64,000 nucleotides of DNA from CAIQIA01 sp945861105 (GCA_947488815.1 CANLCC010000008.1:1-64000), one strand, 5' to 3'; counted from the stretch's first letter, positions 33,461-42,553 are shown. Notes: generated by a model from the letters alone, not told the origin. Numbers and translations: made by a program.

Positions 33461-35476
33461 ATGGTCGTGAGCAGCGCCAGCCGCGCGGCACCCCCCCGGG
33501 CCTTCCCCCTGGCCGCCGTGAGCGGCCATCCGCTGCTGAAGCTGGCCCTGCTGCTGGCGGCGATCGACCCCGGCATCGGTGGTGTCGTGATCGCCGGCGG
33601 CCGCGGCACGGGCAAATCGGTGCTGGCCCGCGGCCTGCATGCCCTGCTGCCGGCCATTGAGGTGCTCGACGGCAGCCTCAACGGTGAACCCGATGGTTCC
33701 GGTCCGACCCGCATCATCCCGGCACCCTTTGTGCAGGTCCCCCTGGGGGTGACCGAGGACCGACTGCTGGGCTCGGTGGATGTGACCCGCTCCCTGGCCG
33801 AGGGCCGGACGGTGTTTCAGCCGGGCCTGCTGGCCGAGGCCCACCGGGGGGTGCTGTACGTCGATGAGCTGAACCTGCTCGATGCCGGGGCGCTGACCCT
33901 GCTGCTGGCCGCCGTGGGGGCGGGCGAGAACCTGGTGGAGCGTGAGGGCCTGAGCGTCAGCCATCCCTGCCGCCCGCTGCTGCTGGCCACCTACAACCCC
34001 GAGGAGGGGCCCCTGCGGGACGCCGTGCTCGACCGCTTCGCCATCGCCCTCTCGGCCGACCGTCCCGTGGCCCTCGAAGAACGGGTGGGCATCGCCGATG
34101 CCGCCCTGGCCTACGCCCAGGACGGCAGTGCCTTTCTGGCCCGCTGGCAGGAGGAGACCGACGCCCTGGCCACCCAGTTGCTGCTGGCCCGCCAGTGGCT
34201 GCCGGATGTGGTGGTCAGCCCTGGGCAGATCGCCTACCTGGTGCAGGAGGCCCTGCGGGGCGGCGTCGAGGGACACCGGGCCGAGCTCTACGCCCTGCGG
34301 GTGGCCCGGGCTCATGCCGCCCTGCAGGGGCGGGATCGGGTCGAGGCCGAGGATCTGCAGCTGGCGGTGCGGCTGGTGATCGCCCCGCGGGCCAGCCTGG
34401 AGCCACCGCCGGAGTCGCCCCCCCCTCCGCCACCGCCGCCGCCCCCCGCCGAGGGGCCCGAGGACGAGCCGAACGAGGACGACGGAAGCGACGACGACGA
34501 ACCGGAAACCGACGGGAACGACGAGGACGAGGAGGAGCAGGAGCAGGAGCCGCCCGAAGAGGACGGCACCGACGATCCCCCCTCGGTGCCCCAGGAGTTT
34601 CTGCTCGACCCCGACGCGACGGCCGTCGATCCCGAGCTGCTGCGCTTCCAGGGCAGCCGTCGGCGGGCCGCCCGCAGCGGCTCCCGGGGCCTGGTGCTCT
34701 CGGACAGCCGCGGCCGTTACGTGCGGCCGGTGCTGCCGCGGGGCCCCGTGCGCCGCATCGCCGTGGATGCGACCCTGCGGGCCGCCGCCCCCCACCAGCG
34801 CAGCCGTCGCCAGCGCCATCCCGACCGGCCGGTGGTCGTCGAGGACAGTGACCTGCGGGCCAAGCAGCTGCAGCGCAAGGCCGGCGCCCTGGTGATCTTT
34901 CTGGTTGACGCCAGCGGCTCGATGGCGCTGAACCGCATGCAGAGCGCCAAGGGGGCCGTGCTGCGCCTGCTCACCCAGGCCTACGAGAACCGCGATGAAG
35001 TCGCCCTGATTCCCTTCCGGGGAGAACAGGCCGAGGTGCTGCTGCCCCCCACCCGCTCGATCACGGCAGCCCGACGGCGGCTCGAAACCATGCCCTGCGG
35101 CGGTGGCTCCCCCCTGGCCCATGGCCTGAGCCAGGCGGCCCGCGTCGGGGTCAATGCCCTGCAGAGCGGCGATCTGTCCCAGGTGGTGGTGGTCGCCATC
35201 ACTGATGGCCGCGGCAACGTTCCCCTGGCCCGCTCCCTTGGCCAGCCCCTCCTGGAGGGCGAAGCGGCGCCGGACCTGCGGGCCGAGCTGCGCGACGTGG
35301 CCGGCCGCTACCGGCAGCTGGGCCTCGACCTGCTGGTGATCGACACCGAACGGCAGTTCATCGGCGGCGGCATGGGCCGTGACCTGGCCGAGGCGGCAGG
35401 GGGGCGCTACGTCGCCCTGCCCAGGGCCAGCGACCAGGCCATCGCCGCCATCGCCCTGGAGGCCCTGAACCGCTGA
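33461..35476 (+). CDS. chlD: Magnesium chelatase subunit D
   Basis: The 671-residue subunit of Mg-protoporphyrin IX chelatase has an AAA+ N-terminal domain (GGRGTGKSVLARGL, YVDELNLLDAGALTLLLAA). A long Pro run followed by an Asp/Glu-rich linker (about 310-375) comes next. The C-terminal VWA domain has MIDAS motif FLVDASGSMALNRM and VVVVAITDGRGNVPL. It inserts Mg at the first committed step of chlorophyll synthesis with ChlI and ChlH. TAGGGT (33436-33441) is a -10 candidate 19 nt upstream. Confidence 0.95.
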   Translation: MVVSSASRAAPPRAFPLAAVSGHPLLKLALLLAAIDPGIGGVVIAGGRGTGKSVLARGLHALLPAIEVLDGSLNGEPDGSGPTRIIPAPFVQVPLGVTEDRLLGSVDVTRSLAEGRTVFQPGLLAEAHRGVLYVDELNLLDAGALTLLLAAVGAGENLVEREGLSVSHPCRPLLLATYNPEEGPLRDAVLDRFAIALSADRPVALEERVGIADAALAYAQDGSAFLARWQEETDALATQLLLARQWLPDVVVSPGQIAYLVQEALRGGVEGHRAELYALRVARAHAALQGRDRVEAEDLQLAVRLVIAPRASLEPPPESPPPPPPPPPPAEGPEDEPNEDDGSDDDEPETDGNDEDEEEQEQEPPEEDGTDDPPSVPQEFLLDPDATAVDPELLRFQGSRRRAARSGSRGLVLSDSRGRYVRPVLPRGPVRRIAVDATLRAAAPHQRSRRQRHPDRPVVVEDSDLRAKQLQRKAGALVIFLVDASGSMALNRMQSAKGAVLRLLTQAYENRDEVALIPFRGEQAEVLLPPTRSITAARRRLETMPCGGGSPLAHGLSQAARVGVNALQSGDLSQVVVVAITDGRGNVPLARSLGQPLLEGEAAPDLRAELRDVAGRYRQLGLDLLVIDTERQFIGGGMGRDLAEAAGGRYVALPRASDQAIAAIALEALNR

Positions 35477-35497
35477 CCACTGCCGTCGGGGCGGCCC

Positions 35498-36142
35498 TCA
35501 GAGGTAGGGGTCACCCCGATGGCGGCGGCGCACCACCCGGGCGGGGACGCCATAGGCCACACAACCATCGGGCAGATCGTGGAGGACCAGGGCCGCAGCC
35601 CCCACCACCACGTCGTTGCCGATGCTGACCCCATGGAGAACACGGGCCCCCAGGCACACCGCACTGCCCTCGCCCAGCCGCACGCCGCCCCCCAGGCAGG
35701 CCGCGGGTCCGAGGGAGGCGTAATCCCCCAGCAGACCATCGTGGTCGATGCTGGCGCCGCTGTTGACGATCGCCCCACGTCCCAGCCGCGATCCGGTGCC
35801 CACCAGGGCCCCGGCCATCACCACCGTCCCCGCCCCCAGCTGCGACCGTGGTGACACCACGGCCGCCGGATGCACCAGGCTGATGGCCCGGGCCGCCGGG
35901 TGGAGGGCCTGGAAGGCCGCATCACGGGCGGCGCGGCGGTCGTTGTCCCCGATGGCGACCACGTAGGCCCCCTGCCAGTCGTCGGGGGGCCGGGACACCC
36001 AGGGATGGCCCAGCGCGCGGGTGACCTCGGGCACTTCGGCCGCGCAGAACAGCAGGTGGCGGTGGCCCAGGGCTGTGGCGATGTCGGCCACCACCCGCGC
36101 CTGACCGCCGGCCCCCAGGATCAGCAGCGGCTCAGCGTTCAC
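35498..36142 (-). CDS. NeuD/PglD-family sugar O- or N-acyltransferase
   Basis: The 214-residue protein has an N-terminal Rossmann-like substrate domain (LLILGAGGQARVVADIATAL) and a left-handed beta-helix of hexapeptide repeats. ASIDHDGLLGDYASLGPAA contains the family's catalytic His (about residue 134) next to an acidic residue. PglD of this family acetylates UDP-4-amino sugars. The start is GTG 36142, overlapping the MCE gene stop by 11 nt, which is an unusual partner. It could act with the PglF-, PglE- and PglC-like genes 15-21 kb downstream. Confidence 0.82.
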   Translation of the reverse strand: MNAEPLLILGAGGQARVVADIATALGHRHLLFCAAEVPEVTRALGHPWVSRPPDDWQGAYVVAIGDNDRRAARDAAFQALHPAARAISLVHPAAVVSPRSQLGAGTVVMAGALVGTGSRLGRGAIVNSGASIDHDGLLGDYASLGPAACLGGGVRLGEGSAVCLGARVLHGVSIGNDVVVGAAALVLHDLPDGCVAYGVPARVVRRRHRGDPYL

Positions 36143-37109
36143 CCGACCCGGACCCCGCCGGGGTGGGGGTCGGCCGGATCTCGGGGTACAGCTCGTCGAA
36201 GAACTTGCCCAGACCGAGGGTGACGCTGCGCAGGCCGCTCACGAAGACAGGATCGCCGCTGAGCTTCTGCACATCGCCGCCGATGGCATCGATGCGGCGG
36301 GTCATCTGCTCGGCGTTGCTGAGGGTGCGCCGCAGCTCGTGGATAGTCTGGGGATTGTCAAAGGCCGCGGTGAGATGGCGCACATGGGTGCTGGCCGCCT
36401 TGACATTGCCCATGGCCACGCGGGCCTCGTCGGTGGCCTGGCGCAGGTTGGCCAGCACCGGCTGGGCCTGCTGAACGGCACCGCGCAGGTCCTTGACCAG
36501 ACCATCACCGCCATCAAGCACCCGATCCGCCCGGCGGGCGGTGCCGGCGAAGGCCTTCGAGGTGGTGGTGACCGCCGTGGTGGTCTCGCTCACCTTGCCC
36601 ACCAGGTTCTGCTGACGGGCCTGGCTGAGGAGATCCTCCACCTGCCCCATCACCGACGACAGGGTGGGGCTGGCGACACCCTGCACCAGCCCCCCGGCAC
36701 AGACCTGACGGACGGGGTCGCAACGCTTGTCGAGGGGGGCGACGAGACCAGCGAGGCTGGTGGGGCCTTCGCTGATCAGCGCGATCTCGGGGTCGCCACC
36801 CAGCAGGGAGCCGCTGCGCACCTGGGCCACCATCGGCCGGGGCAGGCGCAGCTGCTCCTCGAGGATCTGCACGTCGACCCGCACACCGGTGGCGTCGGCC
36901 CGCACCCGCCGGACGGCACCGACCACCACCCCGCGGAAACTGACGCTGCTCTGGGGGTTGAGGCCGGCGGCATCGTCGAAGCGGAGCCGCAGGGGCCAGG
37001 TGCGCTGGCCGAAGACCGCTCCACTGATCCAGAACCACAGACCAATCCCGCCGGCGAGGGCCGTCAGCAGGGTGAATCCGATGGTGGCTTCGCGAAGGCT
37101 GCGGCGCAT
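36132..37109 (-). CDS. MCE/MlaD-family lipid transport protein
   Basis: The 325-residue protein has an N-terminal transmembrane anchor (EATIGFTLLTALAGGIGLWF) and an MCE domain (about 35-120) with LRLRFDDAAGLNPQSSVSFR and GSLLGGDPEIALISEG. A long helical C-terminal region (NLVGKVSETTTAVTTTSKAF onward) probably forms a shaft. MCE proteins hold lipids for transport between envelope or thylakoid membranes, like TGD2/MlaD. The ATG at 37109 follows the ATPase gene by 7 nt. A permease gene is not adjacent. Confidence 0.87.
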   Translation of the reverse strand: MRRSLREATIGFTLLTALAGGIGLWFWISGAVFGQRTWPLRLRFDDAAGLNPQSSVSFRGVVVGAVRRVRADATGVRVDVQILEEQLRLPRPMVAQVRSGSLLGGDPEIALISEGPTSLAGLVAPLDKRCDPVRQVCAGGLVQGVASPTLSSVMGQVEDLLSQARQQNLVGKVSETTTAVTTTSKAFAGTARRADRVLDGGDGLVKDLRGAVQQAQPVLANLRQATDEARVAMGNVKAASTHVRHLTAAFDNPQTIHELRRTLSNAEQMTRRIDAIGGDVQKLSGDPVFVSGLRSVTLGLGKFFDELYPEIRPTPTPAGSGSGER

Positions 37110-37116
37110 CGGCGGC

Positions 37117-37905
37117 TCACAGCTCCGTGGGCTGCATGGGTCCGGACAGACTACCCGTCCTGAACTGGACGACGAAGGGATCGTCGCCGCTCCGGAACGC
37201 CTCGACGCTGCCCTGCCAGCGCAGCCGACCCTGGTAGAGCAGCACCACCCGCTCCGCCGCACGCTCGATGGTGCTGATCACGTGACTCACCACCACAGAA
37301 CAGCCCCCGGCCACCCGGGTGGTGGTGACGATCAGGTCTTCGATGCGGGTCGAGGCGACGGGATCCAGGCCAGCGGTGGGCTCGTCGAAGAGCAACAACG
37401 GCCGGGTTCCCCCCTCACGGCCGGGATCGTCAACCAGGGCACGGGCAAAGCTGACGCGCTTCTGCTGCCCCCCCGACAGTTCCCCGGGCATGCGGTCCTC
37501 ATAGCCCGCCAGACCGACAGCCTCGAGACAGCGGGCCACCCGCTGTCGGATGTCCTGTTCTGGAAGGCGACCATCGCGATAGAGCAGAAACCCGACGTTC
37601 TCGAGCACCGTCAGGGAGCCGAGCAGGGCCGGGTTCTGGGACACGAGCCGCACATCCGGCGGATCGCGCTGGTCGAGGCGCAGGTAACGCTGGTGGCGGC
37701 CGAACAGCCATAACTCGCCGCCACTGGCCAGTTCCAGGCCAGCCAGCATGCGCAGGATCGAGGTCTTGCCCGCCCCGGAAGGCCCAACGATCGCCAACCG
37801 CTCCCCGGGCTGCAGCGTCAGGTCAAGGCCATCGAGGATCAGGCGATCCCCACGGCGCAGGGTGAGGTCGCGCATCTCGACCACCGGCGGACAGGGCTCG
37901 CTCAT
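37117..37905 (-). CDS. ABC transporter ATP-binding protein, MlaF/TGD3-like
   Basis: The 262-residue ATPase has Walker A VGPSGAGKTSILRML, Q-loop LVSQNPALLGSLTVLENVGF, signature GELSGGQQKRVSFARALV, Walker B LLLFDEPTAGLDP and switch His in VVSHVIS. The LSGGQQKR and LFDEPTAGLDPV patterns resemble MlaF, and the adjacent MCE gene supports lipid trafficking. AAGGAG directly abuts the ATG at 37905. A start at 37947 is the alternative, but that would overlap the divergent gene. Confidence 0.88.
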   Translation of the reverse strand: MSEPCPPVVEMRDLTLRRGDRLILDGLDLTLQPGERLAIVGPSGAGKTSILRMLAGLELASGGELWLFGRHQRYLRLDQRDPPDVRLVSQNPALLGSLTVLENVGFLLYRDGRLPEQDIRQRVARCLEAVGLAGYEDRMPGELSGGQQKRVSFARALVDDPGREGGTRPLLLFDEPTAGLDPVASTRIEDLIVTTTRVAGGCSVVVSHVISTIERAAERVVLLYQGRLRWQGSVEAFRSGDDPFVVQFRTGSLSGPMQPTEL

Positions 37906-37945
37906 CTCCTTACAGTGCCCCCACGATGCTGCCTGCAGCCGCGCC

Positions 37946-39343
37946 ATGCGTCAGCGTGCCGGTCCCCAGTCCCGCCGAGACGAGCTGGTGACCCGCTCCC
38001 GCCGGGCGGTGCAGTGGCTGCAGCCAGGCCTGGTGGTCAAGCGCTGGGTGATCACCTCCGGCCTCGGGCTGGTGCTGGCCCTGCTGGGGGCTGCCATCTG
38101 GGCCGACCTGAAGCCCATCTACTGGACGATCACCACGATTGAGACCCTGCTGCGGTCCCTCGCCGGCATCGGCCGGGGCTTCACTGGCCCGCTGGTGCTG
38201 CTGCTGGGCGCCGGTCTGATCGTCCTCGGGCAGAGCCGCAGTTTCGGATCGATCCAGCGGGCCCTGGCCCCCCAGAAGGACACCGCCTTGGTGGATGCCC
38301 TGCTGGCCCAGCGGCGGCTCGACCGCGGACCGGCGATCGTGGCCATCGGCGGCGGCACCGGCCTGTCGACCCTGCTGAGCGGCCTGAAGCGCTACAGCGG
38401 CAACCTCACCGCAGTGGTGACGGTGGCCGACGATGGCGGCAGCAGCGGCGTGCTGCGGCGGGAACTGGGGGTGCAGCCCCCAGGGGACATCCGCAACTGC
38501 CTGGCGGCCCTGGCCCGCGAGGAACCACTGCTGACGCGGTTGTTCCAGTACCGGTTCACCGGTGGCAGCGGCCTGGAGGGTCACAGTTTCGGCAACCTGT
38601 TCCTCTCGGCGCTCACCGCCATCACCGGCAGCCTCGAGACGGCCATCACGGCCAGCAGCAAGGTGCTGGCCGTGCAGGGCCAGGTGGTACCGGCCACCAG
38701 CACCGACGTGCGGCTCTGGGCCGAGCTCGAGGACGGCCGTCGGATCGAGGGGGAATCGAGCATCGGCCAGGCCGAGAGTCCGATCGTGCGCCTGGGCTGC
38801 ACGCCCCCGCGCCCCGAGGCCCTGCCCCGGGCCCTGGAGGCGATCGCCCATGCCGACCTGATCGTGCTCGGCCCCGGCAGTCTCTACACCTCCCTGCTCC
38901 CCAACCTGCTGGTGCCTGATCTGGTGGAGGCGATCCGCCGCTCGCCGGCCCCAAGGCTCTACATCTGCAATCTGATGACCCAGCCCGGCGAAACCGATGG
39001 GCTGGATGTGACCGGCCACCTGAGGGCGATCGAGGCGCAGCTGGCCACCCACGGGGTCCAGAGCCGCCTCTTCGACGCGGTGCTCGCCCAGGAGTCCCTG
39101 CCGGGGAGCCCCGCCCTGGAGGCCTATCGGGCCCGCGGGGCCGAACCGGTGCTGTGTGACGTGGAGGGTCTGCGCAGCAGCGGCTACCAGGTGATGCTGG
39201 CCTCGATGCAGGGTCGCGGGGATGGTGGTGCCACCCTGCGCCACGATTCCCGAAGCCTGGCCCTGGCCGTGATGCGGTTCTATCGCAGTGTTCTCAGGAC
39301 CTCCGGCAACCGTGGGGAGGTGCGCCCCGGTGGCCGTCAATAG
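37946..39343 (+). CDS. YvcK/CofD-like gluconeogenesis factor with membrane anchor
   Basis: The 465-residue protein has two N-terminal hydrophobic helices (ITSGLGLVLALLGAAIWADL and TGPLVLLLGAGLIVLG). The YvcK domain follows with AIVAIGGGTGLSTLLSGLKR, VVTVADDGGSSGVLRRELG, PGDIRNCLAALA and LIVLGPGSLYTSLLPNLLV. YvcK binds UDP-GlcNAc and influences cell-wall metabolism and carbon use in Bacillus. The anchor is extra compared with Bacillus YvcK. TACAGT (37911-37916) is a -10 candidate. The 3' end overlaps ndhJ by 7 nt. Confidence 0.86.
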   Translation: MRQRAGPQSRRDELVTRSRRAVQWLQPGLVVKRWVITSGLGLVLALLGAAIWADLKPIYWTITTIETLLRSLAGIGRGFTGPLVLLLGAGLIVLGQSRSFGSIQRALAPQKDTALVDALLAQRRLDRGPAIVAIGGGTGLSTLLSGLKRYSGNLTAVVTVADDGGSSGVLRRELGVQPPGDIRNCLAALAREEPLLTRLFQYRFTGGSGLEGHSFGNLFLSALTAITGSLETAITASSKVLAVQGQVVPATSTDVRLWAELEDGRRIEGESSIGQAESPIVRLGCTPPRPEALPRALEAIAHADLIVLGPGSLYTSLLPNLLVPDLVEAIRRSPAPRLYICNLMTQPGETDGLDVTGHLRAIEAQLATHGVQSRLFDAVLAQESLPGSPALEAYRARGAEPVLCDVEGLRSSGYQVMLASMQGRGDGGATLRHDSRSLALAVMRFYRSVLRTSGNRGEVRPGGRQ

Positions 39344-39894
39344 GCATCCTGGAGTTCATAGAAATCGGGCTGCACGTAGTCCTTGCGCAGGGGCCAGCCG
39401 ACCCAGTCCTCGGGCATCAGCAGCCGCTTGGGATGGGGGTGTCCGGTGTAGGTGATTCCGAACATGTCGAAGCTTTCCCGCTCCTGCCAGTCAGCCCCGC
39501 GGTACAGGGGGTAGAGCGAAGGCACCGTGAGATCGCCGTCCCTCGCCAGGCTCACTTCGAGGCGCACCTCCCGGGGCGGCGTGGCGCCATCCCCCCGGGT
39601 CCATTCCTCGAGGGCGACCAGATGGTGGAAGCTGACCAGCGCGCGGCCAGGGCCGTCATCCCAGGCCCCTTGCACCTGGAGGTAATCGAAGCCGCCGCTG
39701 CGCAGGGCTGTGGCCACCAGCGGCAGCGCCTCGGCGGTGACACCGAGACGTTCGACACCGCGGTGGTCCACACCGCGGGCCTGGGTGTCGAACCCCTGGG
39801 AGGCCAGCCAGGCGCCGATGGGGCCGGCGACGATGGCGACGGACTCGGCGACGGCCTCGGCGTCGGGGGAGGGGGTGGCGCTGGGGTCAGCCAT
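39337..39894 (-). CDS. ndhJ: NDH-1 subunit J
   Basis: The 185-residue peripheral-arm subunit (NuoC-like) has LVSFHHLVAL, VPSLYPLYRGADWQERESFD and MFGITYTGHPHPKRLLMPED, all conserved. It ends with YVQPDFYELQDAY, the typical C-terminus. The ATG at 39894 overlaps the ndhK stop by 8 nt. It is the third gene of ndhC-ndhK-ndhJ. Confidence 0.95.
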   Translation of the reverse strand: MADPSATPSPDAEAVAESVAIVAGPIGAWLASQGFDTQARGVDHRGVERLGVTAEALPLVATALRSGGFDYLQVQGAWDDGPGRALVSFHHLVALEEWTRGDGATPPREVRLEVSLARDGDLTVPSLYPLYRGADWQERESFDMFGITYTGHPHPKRLLMPEDWVGWPLRKDYVQPDFYELQDAY

Positions 39895-40627
39895 CGGTGG
39901 GAAGGGGCAGGGACGAACGCTGGGGCCGGGGAAGGGTGATGGCCATGGCTTCGGCAGCGGCCAGGGCCTGCTGCTGGGTCTCGGCCCGCAGGTAACGGCC
40001 ATCAATGATCGGCTCAACGGAGGTCAGCCGATGCTCAACGGAGCAGTAGCGGTGGGTGGGTTCACAGCGGCGACGCTCGGAGATCGACTCATCGCCGACC
40101 TTCTTGCGCAACTTGATGACCGCATCAAAGATCGCCTCGGGCCGGGGGGGGCAGCCCGGGATATAGAGGTCGACGGGGATCAGCTTGTCGACCCCGCGGA
40201 CGGCCGTGGTCGAGTCGGCGGAGAACATGCCGCCGGTGATCGTGCAGGCCCCCATGGCGATCACGTATTTCGGCTCGGGCATCTGTTCATACAGCCGCAC
40301 CAGGGCGGGGGCCATCTTCATGGTGATGGTGCCGGCGGTGATGATCAGGTCGGCCTGCCGCGGACTGGAGCGGGGCACGAGGCCGAAGCGGTCGAAGTCG
40401 AAACGGGAGCCGATCAGCGCCGCAAATTCGATGAAACAGCAGGCGGTGCCGTACAGCAGCGGCCAGAGGCTGCTCAGACGGGCCCAGTTGTGCAGGTCAT
40501 CGAGGCTGGTGAGGATGACGTTCTCGGAGAGGTCACTGGTGACGGCCGGGGGGCCGACGGGGTTGCAGCTGGCGGCCCGCAGATCCCGCAGGGCGTCCAG
40601 GGAAGAGGAGGAGGAAGGGGGGGTCAT
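39887..40627 (-). CDS. ndhK: NDH-1 subunit K
   Basis: The 246-residue subunit carries the N2-type [4Fe-4S] cluster. Ligand regions are YGTACCFIEFAAL, VIAMGACTITGGMF and YIPGCPPRPEA, with FGLVPRSSPRQADLII between. The C-terminal tail after KLRKKV is the extension usual in cyanobacteria. I chose the ATG at 40627, 5 nt after the ndhC stop. An ATG at 40642 would add five residues and overlap ndhC. Confidence 0.95.
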   Translation of the reverse strand: MTPPSSSSSLDALRDLRAASCNPVGPPAVTSDLSENVILTSLDDLHNWARLSSLWPLLYGTACCFIEFAALIGSRFDFDRFGLVPRSSPRQADLIITAGTITMKMAPALVRLYEQMPEPKYVIAMGACTITGGMFSADSTTAVRGVDKLIPVDLYIPGCPPRPEAIFDAVIKLRKKVGDESISERRRCEPTHRYCSVEHRLTSVEPIIDGRYLRAETQQQALAAAEAMAITLPRPQRSSLPLPTDG

Positions 40628-40632
40628 CGGGG

Positions 40633-40995
40633 TCAGCTCCACTCAAGGGCGCCCTTGCGCCAGGCGTAGGCAAGGGCCACCACAAGGATCGCGATGAACA
40701 CGAGCGCCTCGATGAAGGCCAGCAGCCCCAGGCGGTGGAAGGCCACGGCCCAGGGATAGAGGAACACGGTCTCGACATCGAAGATGACGAAGACCAGGGC
40801 GAACATGTAGTAGCGGATGTTGAACTGAATCCAGGCCCCCCCCACCGGTTCCATGCCGGACTCGTAGGTGAGGCGACGCTCACCGCGGCGGGAGCGGGGG
40901 GCCAGCAGGCCGTTGGTCACCAGGGCCAGCACGGGCACGGCGGCGGCGATGAGCAGAAAGCCCAGGAAGGCGTCGTAGCCAGGCAGAACGAACAT
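40633..40995 (-). CDS. ndhC: NDH-1 subunit 3 (NdhC)
   Basis: The 120-residue membrane subunit has three helices. Conserved segments are GYDAFLGFLLIAAAVPVLAL, RRLTYESGMEPVGGAWIQFN, IRYYMFALVFVIFDVETVFL and YPWAVAF. The ATG at 40995 gives exactly the family length; the longer frame upstream is not conserved. It is the first gene of ndhCKJ and divergent from rubA with 103 bp between. Confidence 0.96.
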   Translation of the reverse strand: MFVLPGYDAFLGFLLIAAAVPVLALVTNGLLAPRSRRGERRLTYESGMEPVGGAWIQFNIRYYMFALVFVIFDVETVFLYPWAVAFHRLGLLAFIEALVFIAILVVALAYAWRKGALEWS

Positions 40996-41070
40996 CTGCG
41001 GAGTCGGACCGGCGGTCGTGTGGTCCAGTCTGGCACCGACAGCCGGCGACCTGGGGAATGGAGGCCTGGA

Positions 41071-41076
41071 TAGAGT
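41071..41076 (+). promoter_or_regulatory. Candidate -10 element of rubA-ycf48
   Basis: TAGAGT lies 22 nt upstream of the rubA ATG in the spacer divergent to ndhC. The same hexamer is found before ndhM. Confidence 0.35.
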
Positions 41077-41098
41077 TCCAGCGCCGACCAGGGAACCG

Positions 41099-41464
41099 AT
41101 GGACAGCGACCAGGGGCAGCTCCCCACCGCCGGCGACGCTGCGGATGATCCCTCGGACCACCGCTGGGAATGCCGCAGCTGTGGCTTCGTCTATGACCCG
41201 GCCGAGGGCATCCGCAAGCTGGCCATCGAAGCCGGGACCCCGTTCCTGGCCCTCGACGCCAGCCGCTTCCGCTGCCCCGTGTGCCGCAGCCCCGTCGAGG
41301 CCTTCCGCGACATCGGCCCCCGCAACCGCGCCAGCGGATTCGAGGAGAATCTCAAGTACGGACTCGGGGTGAACAACCTCACCCCCGGTCAGAAGAACGT
41401 CCTCATCTTCGGCGGTCTCGCCCTGGCGTTCGCCTTTTTCCTGTCCCTTTATTCCCTGCGCTGA
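41099..41464 (+). CDS. rubA: Membrane-anchored rubredoxin RubA
   Basis: The 121-residue protein has a rubredoxin fold with iron ligands in WECRSCGFVYDPAEG and FRCPVCRSPVE, a linker (NRASGFEENLKYGLGVN) and a C-terminal transmembrane helix (KNVLIFGGLALAFAFFLSLY). RubA is required for photosystem assembly in cyanobacteria and chloroplasts. It precedes ycf48 and psbEFLJ, the classic arrangement. Its stop overlaps the ycf48 ATG by one base (TGATG). Confidence 0.94.
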   Translation: MDSDQGQLPTAGDAADDPSDHRWECRSCGFVYDPAEGIRKLAIEAGTPFLALDASRFRCPVCRSPVEAFRDIGPRNRASGFEENLKYGLGVNNLTPGQKNVLIFGGLALAFAFFLSLYSLR

Positions 41465-42474
41465 TGCCTGCGCCCCTGTCCGTCCGTCCCCTGCCGGCCC
41501 TCCGAGCCATCGCCTGCCTGCTGCTGACGCTGGTGCTGACCACCGGCTGCGTCACCACCGGCCTGCCCGTGGCCAGCACCAGCCCCTGGCAGCTCCAGAC
41601 CCTCGACACCGCGGGCAACCCCCTGGACGTGGCCTTCAGCGATGACCGCCACGGCTTCCTGGTGGGCAGCAACCGTCTGGTGATGGAGACCGGGGACGGG
41701 GGCACCACCTGGGAAACCCGACAGCTGGAGCTGCCCAGCGACGAAAACTTTCGACTGATCAGCATCGACTTCCGAGGCGATGAGGGCTGGATGGCCGGCC
41801 AGCCGGGCCTGCTGCTGCACAGCGACGATGCCGGCCAGAGCTGGACCCGCCTGCTGCTCGACACGAAGCTTCCGGGCGACCCGTACCTGATCACCGCCAC
41901 CGGACCGCAACGGGCCGAACTGGCGACCAATGTGGGCGCCATCTACTCCACCCGCGATGCCGGCCGCAGCTGGCAGGCGCTGGTGAGCGACGCCGCGGGC
42001 TCCGTGCGCGACCTGCGCCGCAGTGAAGACGGTCGTTATGTGAGCGTGTCGAGCCTTGGGAACTTCTTCTCCACCTGGTCCCCCGGCGAGCCCGTCTGGC
42101 AGGTGCACCAGCGGGTGAGCAGCCAGCGGCTGCAGTCGATGGGCTTCCAGCCGGACGGCCGCCTGTGGATGGTGACCCGCGGAGCCCAGCTGCGCTTCAA
42201 CCCCGATGGGGCCGATGTGGAGGCCTGGAGCAAGCCGATCATCCCGATCACCAATGGGTTCGGCTACCTCGACATGGCCTGGGCGCCGGACGGGGACCTG
42301 TGGACCGGCGGCGGCAGCGGCACCCTGCTCGTCAGCCATGACGGAGGCGAGAGCTGGCAACGGGATCCGGAGGGGGCAGCCAGCCCCACGAACTTCACCC
42401 GCCTGATCTTCCCGGGCGGCGGGAAGGGGTTCGCCCTCGGGGAACGGGGATCGCTGCTGCGCTGGGTCGGCTGA
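41464..42474 (+). CDS. ycf48: Photosystem II assembly factor Ycf48 (HCF136)
   Basis: The 336-residue protein has a lipoprotein signal (ACLLLTLVLTTGC, lipobox Cys about 31) and then a seven-bladed beta-propeller with repeated GDGGTTWE, SDDAGQSW, TRDAGRSW and SHDGGESW. Ycf48 binds precursor D1 and helps its assembly into PSII. It is followed by psbEFLJ after 79 bp, with rubA directly upstream. Confidence 0.95.
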   Translation: MPAPLSVRPLPALRAIACLLLTLVLTTGCVTTGLPVASTSPWQLQTLDTAGNPLDVAFSDDRHGFLVGSNRLVMETGDGGTTWETRQLELPSDENFRLISIDFRGDEGWMAGQPGLLLHSDDAGQSWTRLLLDTKLPGDPYLITATGPQRAELATNVGAIYSTRDAGRSWQALVSDAAGSVRDLRRSEDGRYVSVSSLGNFFSTWSPGEPVWQVHQRVSSQRLQSMGFQPDGRLWMVTRGAQLRFNPDGADVEAWSKPIIPITNGFGYLDMAWAPDGDLWTGGGSGTLLVSHDGGESWQRDPEGAASPTNFTRLIFPGGGKGFALGERGSLLRWVG

Positions 42475-42523
42475 GGCCACACACGCTCTGTAACCTTTGG
42501 CGCGGCCACCACGGACCAACCCT

Positions 42524-42529
42524 TAGGAT
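42524..42529 (+). promoter_or_regulatory. Candidate -10 element of psbEFLJ
   Basis: TAGGAT lies 24 nt before the psbE ATG. It sits between the ycf48 stop and the strong ribosome-binding site, so psbEFLJ may have its own promoter in addition to read-through from ycf48. Confidence 0.35.
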
Positions 42530-42543
42530 CGCTGGGCTGAAAA

Positions 42544-42550
42544 GGGAGGT
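42544..42550 (+). promoter_or_regulatory. Strong ribosome-binding site of psbE
   Basis: GGGAGGT ends 3 nt before the ATG at 42554. It is close to the full anti-Shine-Dalgarno complement, which is rare in this window where most starts have none. Confidence 0.7.
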
Positions 42551-42553
42551 GAG

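Noticed and set aside
32330..35122. Long minus-strand open frame (about 930 codons) opposite the epimerase and chlD genes
   Set aside because: It is antisense to two recognised genes, has His/Gln/Gly-rich low-complexity translation and no domain.
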